DNA of 64,000 nt from Bacteroidota bacterium (GTDB taxonomy: Bacteria > Bacteroidota > Bacteroidia > Flavobacteriales > Weeksellaceae), in NCBI GenBank assembly GCA_023423715.1, contig JAFAFC010000016.1:1-64000 (forward strand). Reading direction: 5' to 3'. Positions 31,014-40,787 of this stretch are shown here, piece after piece; position 1 is the first letter of the stretch; each line of letters starts with the position of its first letter. The notes beneath the pieces are model-generated. The model searched no databases and was not told the origin of the DNA. It saw only the letters and a list, made by a program, of their open reading frames with translations. Both the position numbers and the translations under genes were made by a program.

Positions 31014-33959
31014 ATGAAAAAACTATATTTTTCCTTTCTTTTTGTGACTGGTTTTGCTTCGACTGCTTTTGCACAGTGGGCGCCTGTTGGTGCTCCGTCG
31101 GCGGGAAGACGAGTAGAAGTTACCCCAAAAAAGCATTATTCTTTAGATATTGATCATTTAAGATCCCAGTTAAAAGGTGCTTCAATAATGGGAAAAGGTG
31201 CTCATGGAACAGTAATTTCGGTTCCTACTTTGAATGGTGGAATTGAACGCTTTCAGGTGTACAGCCTTCCTGTAATGGATGCTGCTTTAGAAGAAAAATA
31301 TCAGCTGGGTTCCTATTCTGGAGTTGGAATTGATGATCCAACGAAATCAATACGATTTTCTATTGCTCCGAACGATTTCCAGTCCATGATTATGAAGGAT
31401 GGAAGTTTTGAGTTTATAGAGCCTCAATCAAAAGATAAAAAAGTATATGCGGTTTTTCCAAAGTCGCCGAAAGGAATTGTAAAAGGACAATCTTTCGAAT
31501 GTAGAACACATGATTTTATTGGTGAAGGTTCAAAATCAAAACGTATATCAGCTAAAACAACAGCATTTGATTCTAAAACGGAATCTACTTTTTCTAGCGA
31601 TCGAAAGTTTCGAAATTACCGTTTAGCGATTTCGGTAAATGGAGAGTACACGGCACTATTTAATGGCGTTGCAGGAGCTTTGGCTCAGATTAACGCAACA
31701 ATGACGCGTGTTAATGGTGTTTTCGAGAAGGATTTTGCAATTCACATGACGGTTCAAAATTTTCCACAACTTATTTATACCGATGCTGCAACAGATCCTT
31801 ATTCTAATTTGACTTCAGGTGGTGATGCTCCTGGCGCATGGAATCTTGAACTTCAACAAACCTTAACAAACACCATTGGAAATGGAGCCTACGATATTGG
31901 GCATTTCTTTGGGCATCGTGGTGGTGGTTTTGCAGGCGATGTTGGAAACGTTTGTCGTAACCCATCTAGTACAAGCGATGCAACTTCGAAAGGAGCGGGA
32001 ATAACATCTCCAGCGGTAAATGACCAGCCATTTGGTGACGCTTTTGACCTTGATTTCGTGGCCCATGAAATGGGGCATCAATTTGGAGCATGGCATACAT
32101 TTTCACAAGAGATTCACGAAGGAAGTGTCGCACATATGGAGCCTGGATCAGGTTCAACCATTATGGGGTATGCTGGAATTACAAATTATAATGTTCAGGC
32201 TCATTCGGATCCGTATTTTCATGCAATTAGTATAGAGCAAGTTCAAAATTATGTGAACACGCAAAATTGTGAGGTTAGTACGCCGATTGCAAATAATCCA
32301 CCGCAAATTACAGCTTTGCCAACTAGAACAATTCCTAAAGGGACGGCATTTGCTTTAACAGCTTCCGCAACGGATGCCGAAAATGATCCTTTAACCTATA
32401 CTTGGGAACAGTTTGATGCAGCAACCACGCCTGTCACTGATGTTACCGTAAATAATACGAGAGGACCAAAATTTAGATCAATTATGGGAACTTCCGCGCC
32501 TACACGCTATTTTCCAAAACAAGCTTTGGTTCTGCAAGGGGTTTTAGCGAGTAAGTCAGATTGGGAAGCAGTTTCCAATGTGGCTAGAGATTTAAATTTT
32601 AGAGTGACCGTTCGAGATAATAATCCTAATGTGGCTCAACAGCAAACCAGTTTTGCGAATCAGAAAATTACGGTTGGATCAGATGGGCCATTTACCGTTG
32701 ATACAAAAAGTGTTTACAATAACTTTCCAACGTCAATTATTTGGAATGTTGCCAACACAAATAATGCTCCGTATAACGTAGCTAATGTGAAAATTGACTA
32801 TTCAACGGATAATGGAACAACTTGGAATACGGTTCTCGCTTCAACTCCAAATACAGGAAATGCTACAGCAAATTTTCCAAATCTTACGACTAATCAAGCT
32901 TTGGTTATTCGAGTATCTGCTTTAGATAATGTGTTCTATGCGGTTTCTCCTGCTACGACAAAAACAATGCAAGTATGTGATGGTTCTGCACCAAAAGAAT
33001 TATCTGAAAGTAATTTAACAGGTACTTCAGCTATGGTTTCTTGGGGGCAAATTCAAAATGCAACGTATACCTTAAATTATAGAAAATCGGGAAATTCAAC
33101 TTGGACTGTTGTTCCAAATCTAGCAACTCCTTTTTATACTTTAACAGGTTTAGAAGAAGGAATTTTGTATGAATATCAAGTAAATGCAGTATGTGGTGGT
33201 ACACCAGGTGCATTCTCACCTACAAAACAGTTCAGAACTTTAGGATTAACATATTGTACAATATCAAGTGCAAGCTCTGACAGTGAGTACATTTCGCAAG
33301 TTGTTGTAACACCTGAAGATGGATTAAACGTTATGACGAATAATTCTGGTGCTTCTAGGTATACCGATTTTTCAAACGATGTTTCCAAAGAAATTAAATT
33401 AGTAAAAGGTTCTAAATTAAATACCATTTCGGTTTCAAAAGCATGGCCAACGGCTTCGTATCGTGATGCAATCAGTGTTTGGATCGATTTTAATCGTGAT
33501 GGTGTTTTTGATGCAAGTGAAAAAATAATGAGTACGGCACCAAATGCATTATCGCCAGAGAAAGTTACTTTTGCTGTTCCAGCGAATGCATATTCAGATG
33601 GAAAGGCAACGAAAATGCGTGTTGTTATGCGTTATCAAGCAAATCATACAGATCCTTGCGCTAGTTTTGATGACGGTGAGGTAGAAGATTATAGTGTTTG
33701 GATAACCAATAATTTGAGTGTTGATGATACGGTAGTGGAGAAAGGTATTCGAGTTTATCCTAATCCAGCGACAGATATCCTGAATATTGCTGGGTTAAAA
33801 GATGAAGTGAACTATCAAATCTATAGCATGTCTGGTCAATTAGTCTTGAAAGGGGCAACTTCCAAAGAAATTAAAATTAACCAACTAGAAAGCGGAGTTT
33901 ATGTTTTGATTGTTGAAAAAGATCAAAATAAAATTCGAACCAAGTTTATCAAAAAATAA
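31014..33959 (+). CDS. Secreted M12B/reprolysin-like metalloprotease with T9SS type A sorting domain
   Basis: In this 981-residue protein the signal peptide (YFSFLFVTGFASTAFAQ) and a propeptide (about 20-200) precede a metzincin catalytic domain with HEMGHQFGAWH (about 350-360), the zinc-binding HExxHxxGxxH motif. A fibronectin III-like domain (about 650-740) and a GEVED domain (about 800-900; WIDFNRDGVFD...DDGEVEDYSVWI) follow. A type A sorting tail begins at about 905 (GIRVYPNPATDILNI...VLIVEKDQNKIRTKFIKK). It is expected to be exported by type IX secretion to the surface or medium. Confidence 0.92.
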   Translation: MKKLYFSFLFVTGFASTAFAQWAPVGAPSAGRRVEVTPKKHYSLDIDHLRSQLKGASIMGKGAHGTVISVPTLNGGIERFQVYSLPVMDAALEEKYQLGSYSGVGIDDPTKSIRFSIAPNDFQSMIMKDGSFEFIEPQSKDKKVYAVFPKSPKGIVKGQSFECRTHDFIGEGSKSKRISAKTTAFDSKTESTFSSDRKFRNYRLAISVNGEYTALFNGVAGALAQINATMTRVNGVFEKDFAIHMTVQNFPQLIYTDAATDPYSNLTSGGDAPGAWNLELQQTLTNTIGNGAYDIGHFFGHRGGGFAGDVGNVCRNPSSTSDATSKGAGITSPAVNDQPFGDAFDLDFVAHEMGHQFGAWHTFSQEIHEGSVAHMEPGSGSTIMGYAGITNYNVQAHSDPYFHAISIEQVQNYVNTQNCEVSTPIANNPPQITALPTRTIPKGTAFALTASATDAENDPLTYTWEQFDAATTPVTDVTVNNTRGPKFRSIMGTSAPTRYFPKQALVLQGVLASKSDWEAVSNVARDLNFRVTVRDNNPNVAQQQTSFANQKITVGSDGPFTVDTKSVYNNFPTSIIWNVANTNNAPYNVANVKIDYSTDNGTTWNTVLASTPNTGNATANFPNLTTNQALVIRVSALDNVFYAVSPATTKTMQVCDGSAPKELSESNLTGTSAMVSWGQIQNATYTLNYRKSGNSTWTVVPNLATPFYTLTGLEEGILYEYQVNAVCGGTPGAFSPTKQFRTLGLTYCTISSASSDSEYISQVVVTPEDGLNVMTNNSGASRYTDFSNDVSKEIKLVKGSKLNTISVSKAWPTASYRDAISVWIDFNRDGVFDASEKIMSTAPNALSPEKVTFAVPANAYSDGKATKMRVVMRYQANHTDPCASFDDGEVEDYSVWITNNLSVDDTVVEKGIRVYPNPATDILNIAGLKDEVNYQIYSMSGQLVLKGATSKEIKINQLESGVYVLIVEKDQNKIRTKFIKK

Positions 33960-33965
33960 AAAAAT

Positions 33966-34000
33966 GAGAAAAGAGCTTCTGTTGAATGCTCTTTTTTCTT
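33966..34000 (+). terminator. Intrinsic terminator after protease gene
   Basis: AAAAGAGC pairs with GCTCTTTT across 11 bases, followed by T-rich sequence. Confidence 0.8.
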
Positions 34001-34027
34001 TGGTGTTCCTCATTTTTTAATAATGCG

Positions 34028-34035
34028 TATCTTTG
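34028..34035 (+). promoter_or_regulatory. -7 promoter element for thioredoxin-fold gene
   Basis: TATCTTTG overlaps the in-frame TTG at 34033, which rules that codon out as the start. Confidence 0.6.
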
Positions 34036-34053
34036 CAGCTTAATTTTTCAAAC

Positions 34054-35235
34054 ATGAAATTGAAGTCCATCCTTTTAGTACTTTTTCTTGGTTTTACAAG
34101 TGTTTTGTATTCTCAAGAAAGTATTCAATTTGAAGATAAAACATTTAGTGAGATTTTAGCGAAAGCCAAAAAAGAGAAGAAAATCATCTTTATGGATGCT
34201 TTTGCAGCTTGGTGTGGACCATGTAAAATGATGGAAAAAAATGTTTTTCCGAAAGAAAGTGTCCGCAATTTTTACAATGAAACCTTTATCAACGCTCGAT
34301 TTGATATGGAAAAAGGTGAAGGTCGTGAGATTGCAAAGAAGTATCAAGTTTTCTCCTATCCAACATTTTTGTTTTTAAATGGTGACGGAGAAGTGGTGCA
34401 TAAATCTTTAGGATACCAGGAAGAAGCAGAGTTTTTGCAAGTTGGCAAAAATGTAATTGCGAACGCCAAAGGTGGTTTAACAATGCGTCAACGTTTTGAA
34501 AAAGGAGAATCTGATCCTGCATTTTTGTTTGATTTATTTGTGCAGAATTATCAAAACGACCCTGCTTTTGCAAAGCAAGTTTCAGAAAGATATTTTCAAA
34601 GAAAAAAAGAACCTGCTTTCACGCAACAAGAGTTAATGATGTTAATCTATTTTTTGAGAACATCAGAAGATCTAAATTATCGCGTTTTTGTTAATGCTAA
34701 AAAAGAAATTTTAAAATTTGTTTCGGAGCAAGAATATCAGCAAATGGATGTTAATTACAAGCTAAATGCACTATTGAACAAAAATTTTGATGATAAAGCC
34801 AACCAATTTCATGAAGATAAATTTCTTCAAGAAGCGTATAAAGTGGTAGCGAAAGAAGATGCAGATAATTTTGCAGATCGTTTCAAAGTTAAATTTTATT
34901 CAAGAACAGGGAATTTTGCCGAATTCTCGAAAGTAGCTTCAAAATTGTACAAAGATGGCGAGGGTTTTGATGCGAATGAACTTTATTTAGCAGCCTATCA
35001 ATACAGTCAAAATTCTAAAGATAAAGATCAACTTAAACAAGCTTTGACATGGGCGGAAAAGGTTGTTATGAAAGGTCCGAATACAGATGCTCTTCTTTTA
35101 GTTGCTAAACTGTATTATCAAAATGGCAAAAAAGAGGAAGCAAAAATGTATGCTGATCAGTTAGTAACTATTTTAAAGCAAAACAACTTAAGTACAGCAG
35201 AAGTTGATCAATTAATAAAAGACATTAATAAATGA
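34054..35235 (+). CDS. Secreted thioredoxin-family protein
   Basis: This protein of about 393 residues has a signal peptide (MKLKSILLVLFLGFTSVLYSQ) and a thioredoxin domain (about 20-140) with the active-site CGPC in AAWCGPCKMM and the cis-proline in FSYPTFLF. The remaining 250 residues are helical with TPR-like spacing. It likely acts as a periplasmic thiol-disulfide enzyme. The frame extends to a TTG at 34033, but the promoter element there favours the ATG at 34054. The stop overlaps the next start as ATGA. Confidence 0.85.
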   Translation: MKLKSILLVLFLGFTSVLYSQESIQFEDKTFSEILAKAKKEKKIIFMDAFAAWCGPCKMMEKNVFPKESVRNFYNETFINARFDMEKGEGREIAKKYQVFSYPTFLFLNGDGEVVHKSLGYQEEAEFLQVGKNVIANAKGGLTMRQRFEKGESDPAFLFDLFVQNYQNDPAFAKQVSERYFQRKKEPAFTQQELMMLIYFLRTSEDLNYRVFVNAKKEILKFVSEQEYQQMDVNYKLNALLNKNFDDKANQFHEDKFLQEAYKVVAKEDADNFADRFKVKFYSRTGNFAEFSKVASKLYKDGEGFDANELYLAAYQYSQNSKDKDQLKQALTWAEKVVMKGPNTDALLLVAKLYYQNGKKEEAKMYADQLVTILKQNNLSTAEVDQLIKDINK

Positions 35236-35879
35236 TAAAAAAAATCGTTTTGGGATGCTTGGCTTTGGCTTCGGTTTCCGTATTAGCACAAGAACAAGAA
35301 ATTTCAAAAGAAAATTATGAAACTCATATAAAAGGAAATGTTCTTTTTGCACCTGTTTTAGTATTTAACGGCGCTGTTGAAAAGCAAATTTCACCAAAAA
35401 TGACTCTACAAGGGGAAGTTTTTGTATCACCTTGGAAATCTTTTGCCAATCGTTATGCACAAATTTATATGGTAGGTCTTGATGCTCGATATTATTTTTC
35501 GCAGGCATTTGAAAAATTTTATGTTGGAGCTAATGTTTCAGTCGCTGCCTTCCAACTACAAAAATGGAACTATAATAGTAATAGTTATTATGTTTTCAAA
35601 AATGGTGAGACAAGTCCGTATTTAAATAAAAATTTGTATCAAAGAGGAATGACTGTTATAGTAGGAGTTGTTGGTGGGTATCAGTTCAAGCTTAATGATA
35701 AAATGAATCTAGATTTGTATTTAGGCATAGGTTCTTCACAAGGTTTCTATAAAGGTTATGACAAACTTTCAGGGGATCGATATGATAATGTTGGAGAAAC
35801 CAAAAATAGAGAGTGGAATCGTAGCGGTGAAATCCTACCTTACAAAGGTGGATTAATGCTAACTTACAAACTAAACTAA
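35232..35879 (+). CDS. DUF3575-like outer-membrane beta-barrel protein
   Basis: This 215-residue protein has a signal peptide (KIVLGCLALASVSVLAQ) followed by alternating hydrophobic beta strands (VLFAPVLVFNGAVEKQI, LQGEVFVSPW, FYVGANVSVAAF, MNLDLYLGIG). This pattern and the FANRYAQIYMVGLDARYYF stretch match the DUF3575 barrel proteins common in Bacteroidota. The function is unknown. It is translationally coupled (ATGA) to the thioredoxin-fold gene. Confidence 0.72.
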   Translation: MIKKIVLGCLALASVSVLAQEQEISKENYETHIKGNVLFAPVLVFNGAVEKQISPKMTLQGEVFVSPWKSFANRYAQIYMVGLDARYYFSQAFEKFYVGANVSVAAFQLQKWNYNSNSYYVFKNGETSPYLNKNLYQRGMTVIVGVVGGYQFKLNDKMNLDLYLGIGSSQGFYKGYDKLSGDRYDNVGETKNREWNRSGEILPYKGGLMLTYKLN

Positions 35880-35890
35880 TTCATTAGAAC

Positions 35891-36094
35891 ATGAAACTTT
35901 TCGGAACAAAACATATTATCCTTTGTGTTATCACCTTTGCCATTTTATTTGCCATGAATTACTTGGGGAATGACCTTCCTGATAAATTGGAAAGAGCCTT
36001 ATTGACAGCGGTTGCAGGTGTTGTAGGATTAAGTATCGGTATATTTATTTTATACAAAGCCAAGGACGATAAGCCGCACGACAATTTCGATTAG
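35891..36094 (+). CDS. Small two-helix membrane protein
   Basis: This 67-residue protein has two hydrophobic helices (HIILCVITFAILFAMNYLG and ALLTAVAGVVGLSIGIFILY) and a charged tail. The family was not recognised. It lies 11 bases after the barrel gene on the same strand and converges with the namZ-like gene, overlapping it by 4 bases. Confidence 0.65.
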   Translation: MKLFGTKHIILCVITFAILFAMNYLGNDLPDKLERALLTAVAGVVGLSIGIFILYKAKDDKPHDNFD

Positions 36095-37284
36095 TCAGGA
36101 TAAATTCTATACTTAGAACGAATTTTTTCAAAATCAGATAGTCCTTTCTGCCAACTTGCACGGATTTCGGCTTCTGTTTTTCCTGCAATGATTTGTTTTC
36201 TCAATTCATCGGTTCCAGCTAATTTATCGAAGAAAAGGTTTTTCAAGAAAAAGTCTTGCTTTGGATTTTTGTAGCTTTGATACGATTTTAATAACCAATT
36301 AAGGTTCAAAGAACGTAAGTCTGTTCCCTGCTGAGCAAGATTCTCTCCATAACATAGTTTTCCATTCAAGAAAGGATCTTTTGCACCATAATTCGGTTTT
36401 GGAGTGAATTGATACGGCATATTTTTCGTCCACGGGCTTCCGTAAATTTGAAATGGCAAATCCGTTCCTCGCCCTACAGAAACTTGAGTTCCTTCAAAAA
36501 AACATAAAGATGGGTACAAGTTTATTGAAACATCATTTGGTAAGTTTGGTGAAGGACGATCCAAAATTGGATAACGATTCTTTTTATGGTATCCTTGCAT
36601 CGGAACTACTGTATAATTCGCTTTAACGTTATTTTTTAGCCAATTTTCACCATTCACCATCGAACCGTATTCACCAATAGTTAATCCGTAAACGACAGGA
36701 ACAGGATGCATTCCAACAAAACTCGTCCAAGCAGATTTCAAAATTGGTCCGTCAATATATCCATCGTGCGGATTCGGTCGATCCAACACAATTACTTGCT
36801 TGTTATTCTCAGCTGCGGCTTCCATAACATAGGCTAAAGTCGAAATATAGGTATAAAAACGAACGCCAACATCTTGAATATCAAATAGAATAATATCAAT
36901 TCCAGCCAATTGCTCGGCAGAAGGTTTCTTATTATTTCCATATAATGAAACAATAGGTAAACCCGTTTTCGCATCAACACCACTTTTTACATGTTCGCCC
37001 GCATCTGCATTACCTCTAAATCCATGTTCAGGGGCAAAAATACTTTTGATTTTAACCTGATTCTTCACAAGGAAATCCACCAAATGTTTTTTGTCACTCA
37101 TCAAACCAGTTTGATTGGTAACGACACTAATGGTTTTATTTTTCAACATTGGAAGATACAATTCAGGACGATCAGCACCTGTTTTATAACAAACATCAGA
37201 ATTTGTTTGAGCTTGAACACGAATGCTTCCCAAAAAAATTAGGGATATAAAAAGTAAATTGATAAATTTGAAGCGTAAAGTCAT
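36091..37284 (-). CDS. DUF1343/NamZ-like exo-beta-N-acetylmuramidase
   Basis: This 397-residue protein has a signal peptide (INLLFISLIFLGSIRVQAQ) and a DUF1343 domain covering the rest, including VTNQTGL, IFAPEHGFRGNADAGEHV, DIQDVGVRFYTYISTL and the LDRPNPH stretch. The family includes NamZ, which removes N-acetylmuramic acid from peptidoglycan fragments. A role in muropeptide recycling in the periplasm is inferred from the family. It is head-to-head with the permease gene, with only about 4 bases between the preferred starts. Confidence 0.85.
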   Translation of the reverse strand: MTLRFKFINLLFISLIFLGSIRVQAQTNSDVCYKTGADRPELYLPMLKNKTISVVTNQTGLMSDKKHLVDFLVKNQVKIKSIFAPEHGFRGNADAGEHVKSGVDAKTGLPIVSLYGNNKKPSAEQLAGIDIILFDIQDVGVRFYTYISTLAYVMEAAAENNKQVIVLDRPNPHDGYIDGPILKSAWTSFVGMHPVPVVYGLTIGEYGSMVNGENWLKNNVKANYTVVPMQGYHKKNRYPILDRPSPNLPNDVSINLYPSLCFFEGTQVSVGRGTDLPFQIYGSPWTKNMPYQFTPKPNYGAKDPFLNGKLCYGENLAQQGTDLRSLNLNWLLKSYQSYKNPKQDFFLKNLFFDKLAGTDELRKQIIAGKTEAEIRASWQKGLSDFEKIRSKYRIYPD

Positions 37285-37288
37285 TGAT

Positions 37289-38518
37289 TTGAAATTTCCT
37301 ATCTATTTTTCACGAAAAATCGCTACAGCCAAAGATACTAAAAATAACCTTTCACGGGTGATTGTCTTCATTGGTAGGCTGTCTGTTGCTTTAGGCATCA
37401 TCGTTTCCTTAATTACGGTTTCCACAGGACTTGGTTCTAAGAAAGCAATTAAAAGCAGTTTGTCGGATTTTAGTGGTGAGATTACCATCAAGTCAAATCG
37501 TTCCAATTCTTCCTATAACTCGACTGTTTTAGAGCAAAATGGTTTGAAGTTAGATCAAATTATAAACCTTCCTCAAGTTCGTAATGTTCAAAGTTTTGTC
37601 AATACCAATGGGATATTAAGAACGGAAGATAACTTTGCCGGCATTATTTTTAAAGGTGTTGGAACTGATTTTCAGCGCGATAATTTCAAGAAATTTCTTG
37701 TTTCAGGCGATGTTCCCAAATTTTCGGATAAAGAAATAACCAATGATGTTTTGGTTTCTCAAAAGATTGCAAGCGACCTTCATAAAAAATTGAATGATAG
37801 TGTTGTGGCTATTTTTTCAAAGGAGAATGAAAAACCGGTGTATCGAAAGTTTAAAATTGCTGGGATTTATAAAACCGACATTAAGATGTTGGATGATTTA
37901 TATGTGATTGGTGGAATAAAACATTCGCGTCGTATTCAAGGTTTTGACGATAATCAAGTTGGTGGATTGGAAGTTTATTTAAAGGATGTTGAAGATATTG
38001 ATTCTGCGTTTCCGCAAATTGAAAACCTGATTGGTTATAAGAATTATGCCGAAAAAATTACGGACCGTTTTCCGCAAATCGTCGACTGGATCAATCTTTT
38101 TGATACGAATATTGGGTTAATCATTGCCATTATGTTGCTTGTGGTGGTGATTAATATTATCATGGTTTTATTAATTCTCATCATTGAAAGAACGAATTCT
38201 ATTGGACTTTTGAAAACGATGGGCGCAACCAACCAGCAAATTCGAGCTATTTTCATCAACTATACCGTTATTATTATGATTCCAGGGCTGATTGCTGGCA
38301 ATGTAATCGGAATTGGATTGTTACTTATTCAACAGTTTTTTGGTGTTATTAGCTTAAATCCAGAGAATTATTACGTAAGCAAAGTTCCTGTGGATCTTAA
38401 TCCTGTTTATATCATTGGAATTTCAGCAGGAATATTATTGGTTTCAGCAATTTCGTTGATTTTACCAAGTTATTTAATCAGCAAGATTTCCCCTGTGAAA
38501 TCCATTAAATACAGTTAA
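37289..38518 (+). CDS. FtsX-like ABC transporter permease (LolC/E type)
   Basis: This protein of about 409 residues has the MacB/FtsX topology: one N-terminal helix (IVFIGRLSVALGIIVSLITV), a periplasmic domain of about 220 residues, then three helices including NIIMVLLILIIERTNSIGLLKTMGAT, the coupling motif of LolC/LolE-type permeases. It likely extracts lipoproteins from the inner membrane with an ATPase encoded elsewhere. The frame is open back to 37223, inside the divergent namZ-like gene. A TTG at 37289 (KFPIYFSRKIA) matches the usual family N-terminus and is preferred, though not certain. Confidence 0.8.
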   Translation: MKFPIYFSRKIATAKDTKNNLSRVIVFIGRLSVALGIIVSLITVSTGLGSKKAIKSSLSDFSGEITIKSNRSNSSYNSTVLEQNGLKLDQIINLPQVRNVQSFVNTNGILRTEDNFAGIIFKGVGTDFQRDNFKKFLVSGDVPKFSDKEITNDVLVSQKIASDLHKKLNDSVVAIFSKENEKPVYRKFKIAGIYKTDIKMLDDLYVIGGIKHSRRIQGFDDNQVGGLEVYLKDVEDIDSAFPQIENLIGYKNYAEKITDRFPQIVDWINLFDTNIGLIIAIMLLVVVINIIMVLLILIIERTNSIGLLKTMGATNQQIRAIFINYTVIIMIPGLIAGNVIGIGLLLIQQFFGVISLNPENYYVSKVPVDLNPVYIIGISAGILLVSAISLILPSYLISKISPVKSIKYS

Positions 38519-38624
38519 AATTTCTTATTATTTTTTGATTTATAGTGATGTAATTTAGAATTTGATTAGAATTCTGAAATGCACTCTAATACCCGTCTAA
38601 AATAGGTTTTTCGACTTAAAGCCG

Positions 38625-38632
38625 TATCTTTG
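38625..38632 (+). promoter_or_regulatory. -7 promoter element for cysteine synthase gene
   Basis: TATCTTTG lies 19 bases before the ATG. Confidence 0.58.
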
Positions 38633-38651
38633 TGATCCTTAAAATTAGAGA

Positions 38652-39635
38652 ATGAAGTTTGCAAATAACATCCTTGAAACTATTGGGAATACCCCATTAG
38701 TAAAGCTTAATAAAGTTTTAGGTAAAGATTTTCCAGCTTTGGTTTTGGCGAAAGTTGAAACCTTTAATCCTGGAAATTCTGTGAAAGACCGTATGGCTTT
38801 AAAAATGATTGAAGATGCAGAAAAAGACGGCCGTCTAAAACCTGGTGGAACCATTATTGAAGGGACTTCTGGAAATACAGGAATGGGACTTGCTCTAGCT
38901 GCCATTGTAAAAGGGTATAAGTGTATTTTCGTTACCAATTCGAAACAATCGAAAGAAAAATGCGATATTCTTCGTGCTGTTGGAGCCGAAGTTATTGTTT
39001 GTCCAACCGATGTAAAACCGACCGATCCTCGTTCGTATTATTCGGTTTCTAAGCGTTTGGCAACGGAGACAGAAAACGGTTGGTACGTAAATCAATACGA
39101 TAATTTGTCTAATAGAACAGCGCATTATGAACAAACAGCACCGGAAATTTGGGAACAAACCGAAGGGAAGTTAACGCATTTTGTTGCTGGAGCTGGAACT
39201 GGAGGTACCATTACGGGTTGCGGTATGTTTTTCAAAGAGAAAAATCAAGATATTAAAGTTATCGGAGTGGATACTTATGGTTCAATTCTTCAAGAGTACC
39301 ATGAAACGGGAGAAATCCATTACGATCATGCGTATTCATACATTACAGAAGGAATTGGTGAAGATATTATTCCGGAGAATTACGATATGAAGGTGATTGA
39401 TCATTTTGAAAAAGTAACTGATAAAGATGGAGCAATCTATGCTCGTAAACTGGCTTTAGAAGAAGGAATTTTCTGTGGTTATTCCGCTGGAAGTGCTATA
39501 GCTTCGTTGGTTCAGATGAAAGATCAGTTTACAAAAGATGATGTGATTGTTGTTTTATTGCACGATCACGGAAGTCGTTACGTAGCGAAGATTTACAATG
39601 ACGAATGGATGCGTGAGCAAGGTTGGTTAGATTAA
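38652..39635 (+). CDS. PLP-dependent cysteine synthase / cystathionine beta-synthase-like enzyme
   Basis: This 327-residue protein is fold-type II PLP. The PLP-lysine lies in NPGNSVKDRMA, the substrate loop is EGTSGNTGMGLA, the phosphate-binding loop is AGAGTGGTITG, and the late serine region is GYSAGSAIAS. The closest match in my view is the Bacteroidota cysteine-synthase/CBS group without the regulatory CBS domains. It makes either cysteine from O-acetylserine or cystathionine from serine and homocysteine; the sequence alone does not decide which. Confidence 0.85.
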   Translation: MKFANNILETIGNTPLVKLNKVLGKDFPALVLAKVETFNPGNSVKDRMALKMIEDAEKDGRLKPGGTIIEGTSGNTGMGLALAAIVKGYKCIFVTNSKQSKEKCDILRAVGAEVIVCPTDVKPTDPRSYYSVSKRLATETENGWYVNQYDNLSNRTAHYEQTAPEIWEQTEGKLTHFVAGAGTGGTITGCGMFFKEKNQDIKVIGVDTYGSILQEYHETGEIHYDHAYSYITEGIGEDIIPENYDMKVIDHFEKVTDKDGAIYARKLALEEGIFCGYSAGSAIASLVQMKDQFTKDDVIVVLLHDHGSRYVAKIYNDEWMREQGWLD

Positions 39636-39655
39636 GACCGATCGAGATAAAATAG

Positions 39656-39688
39656 AAAAAGATGGACTTTTGTCCATCTTTTTTGTTT
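39656..39688 (+). terminator. Intrinsic terminator after cysteine synthase gene
   Basis: AAAGATGGAC pairs with GTCCATCTTT across four T, followed by a T run. Confidence 0.88.
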
Positions 39689-39706
39689 TGTAAGGATACG
39701 AGTTTG

Positions 39707-40729
39707 TTATTTTTTGACCAATTCTACACGTCTGTTTTCTGCTTTTCCAGCTTCTGAAGTGTTGTCAGCAATTGGATTTTTAGACCCGAAACCATTGGAG
39801 CTCATTCTATTTTTTGCAATCCCACTCGAAACTAAAGCGTTAAGAACCGCCGCCGCTCGATCTTTAGAAAGTTGCACATTATGAGGTTCGTTTCCAGTAT
39901 TGTCCGTATATCCGTTGATATCAATTTTTAGATTCGAATCTGCATTTAAGGCTTTTGCAATTTCCGAAACGGCATTTTGTCCATCCGGTTTTAGCGTTGC
40001 TTTATCTGTATCAAAATTAATGTGAAGTACGGATTTACCTTTCTCTGTAAGATCTTTTTGAATTTGATCGGATTTAATAATTCCAATATCTTGTTTTAAT
40101 TCGCCGCTTTCGCCCACGTTAATAGCTCCATAAGAAGAGTTGGTGGAAATCACAAAATACGTTGGTTTTCCATTGTTTTTTACTGCGTAAACTACAATGT
40201 TTTCTTGCTGAGGCGTTCCGAATGTATAAAAATAATCATCTCGATTATTAGCCATATTTAATGCTTTTTTCGCTTCCTCAGGAATTTTTCCTTCCCAAAT
40301 TTTCTTCGCACCTAAGCTTTCAAAATGTTTCGAAAAAGCTTGAGTAAATTTATATTCGTCCCAAGTTCCTCTTCCCGGATCTTTTGGATCACTCATTGTG
40401 TAAGATTTTGAAAAAACAGGTCCTTCTACTTTTTGGAAACCATTTCCAGTATATACTTCAAGTTTTCCGAAATCGGTATTTCGATCACCTCCGTAACTCG
40501 ACTTGTCATTTACCCATTCTGGAATCGTGAAATAGGGAAATTCGCCCATATCCGCCGTAGCATTCGGTATGGTTGATTCATCAAATCCAGCGGTAGTAGC
40601 GCCTGTACTTAAAGAGTCTTGCTTTACTTGACTGCTGTCTGTTTGCGTTGTTGTGGTTTGGTTTTCTGTTTTTTTACAAGAAATTACGAGGAAAATACTC
40701 GCAATAAGCGTCATTTTTACAATTTTCAT
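39707..40729 (-). CDS. OmpA-family lipoprotein
   Basis: This 340-residue protein has a lipobox ending at C18 (LIASIFLVISC), a Ser/Thr-rich linker (20-55) and a central domain of unknown type. A C-terminal OmpA peptidoglycan-binding domain (about 225-340) follows, with INFDTDKATLKPDG, INGYTDNTGNEPHN and the closing KAENRRVELV. It probably anchors the outer membrane to the cell wall. A TTG-N19-TACATTTG promoter lies upstream. Confidence 0.87.
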   Translation of the reverse strand: MKIVKMTLIASIFLVISCKKTENQTTTTQTDSSQVKQDSLSTGATTAGFDESTIPNATADMGEFPYFTIPEWVNDKSSYGGDRNTDFGKLEVYTGNGFQKVEGPVFSKSYTMSDPKDPGRGTWDEYKFTQAFSKHFESLGAKKIWEGKIPEEAKKALNMANNRDDYFYTFGTPQQENIVVYAVKNNGKPTYFVISTNSSYGAINVGESGELKQDIGIIKSDQIQKDLTEKGKSVLHINFDTDKATLKPDGQNAVSEIAKALNADSNLKIDINGYTDNTGNEPHNVQLSKDRAAAVLNALVSSGIAKNRMSSNGFGSKNPIADNTSEAGKAENRRVELVKK

Positions 40730-40746
40730 TTTCAGTTTTTTTTATT

Positions 40747-40754
40747 CAAATGTA
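40747..40754 (-). promoter_or_regulatory. Promoter of OmpA-family lipoprotein gene
   Basis: On the - strand TACATTTG is preceded by TTG at the canonical 19-base spacing. It lies 17 bases before the ATG. Confidence 0.65.
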
Positions 40755-40787
40755 TAAAAATCATAACGACATTCAATTGAATTTATT

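Noticed and set aside
37223..37288. Longer start of the FtsX-like permease at 37223
   Set aside because: It would overlap the divergent namZ-like gene by about 60 bases and add a charged extension not typical of the family; the TTG at 37289 fits the usual N-terminus.
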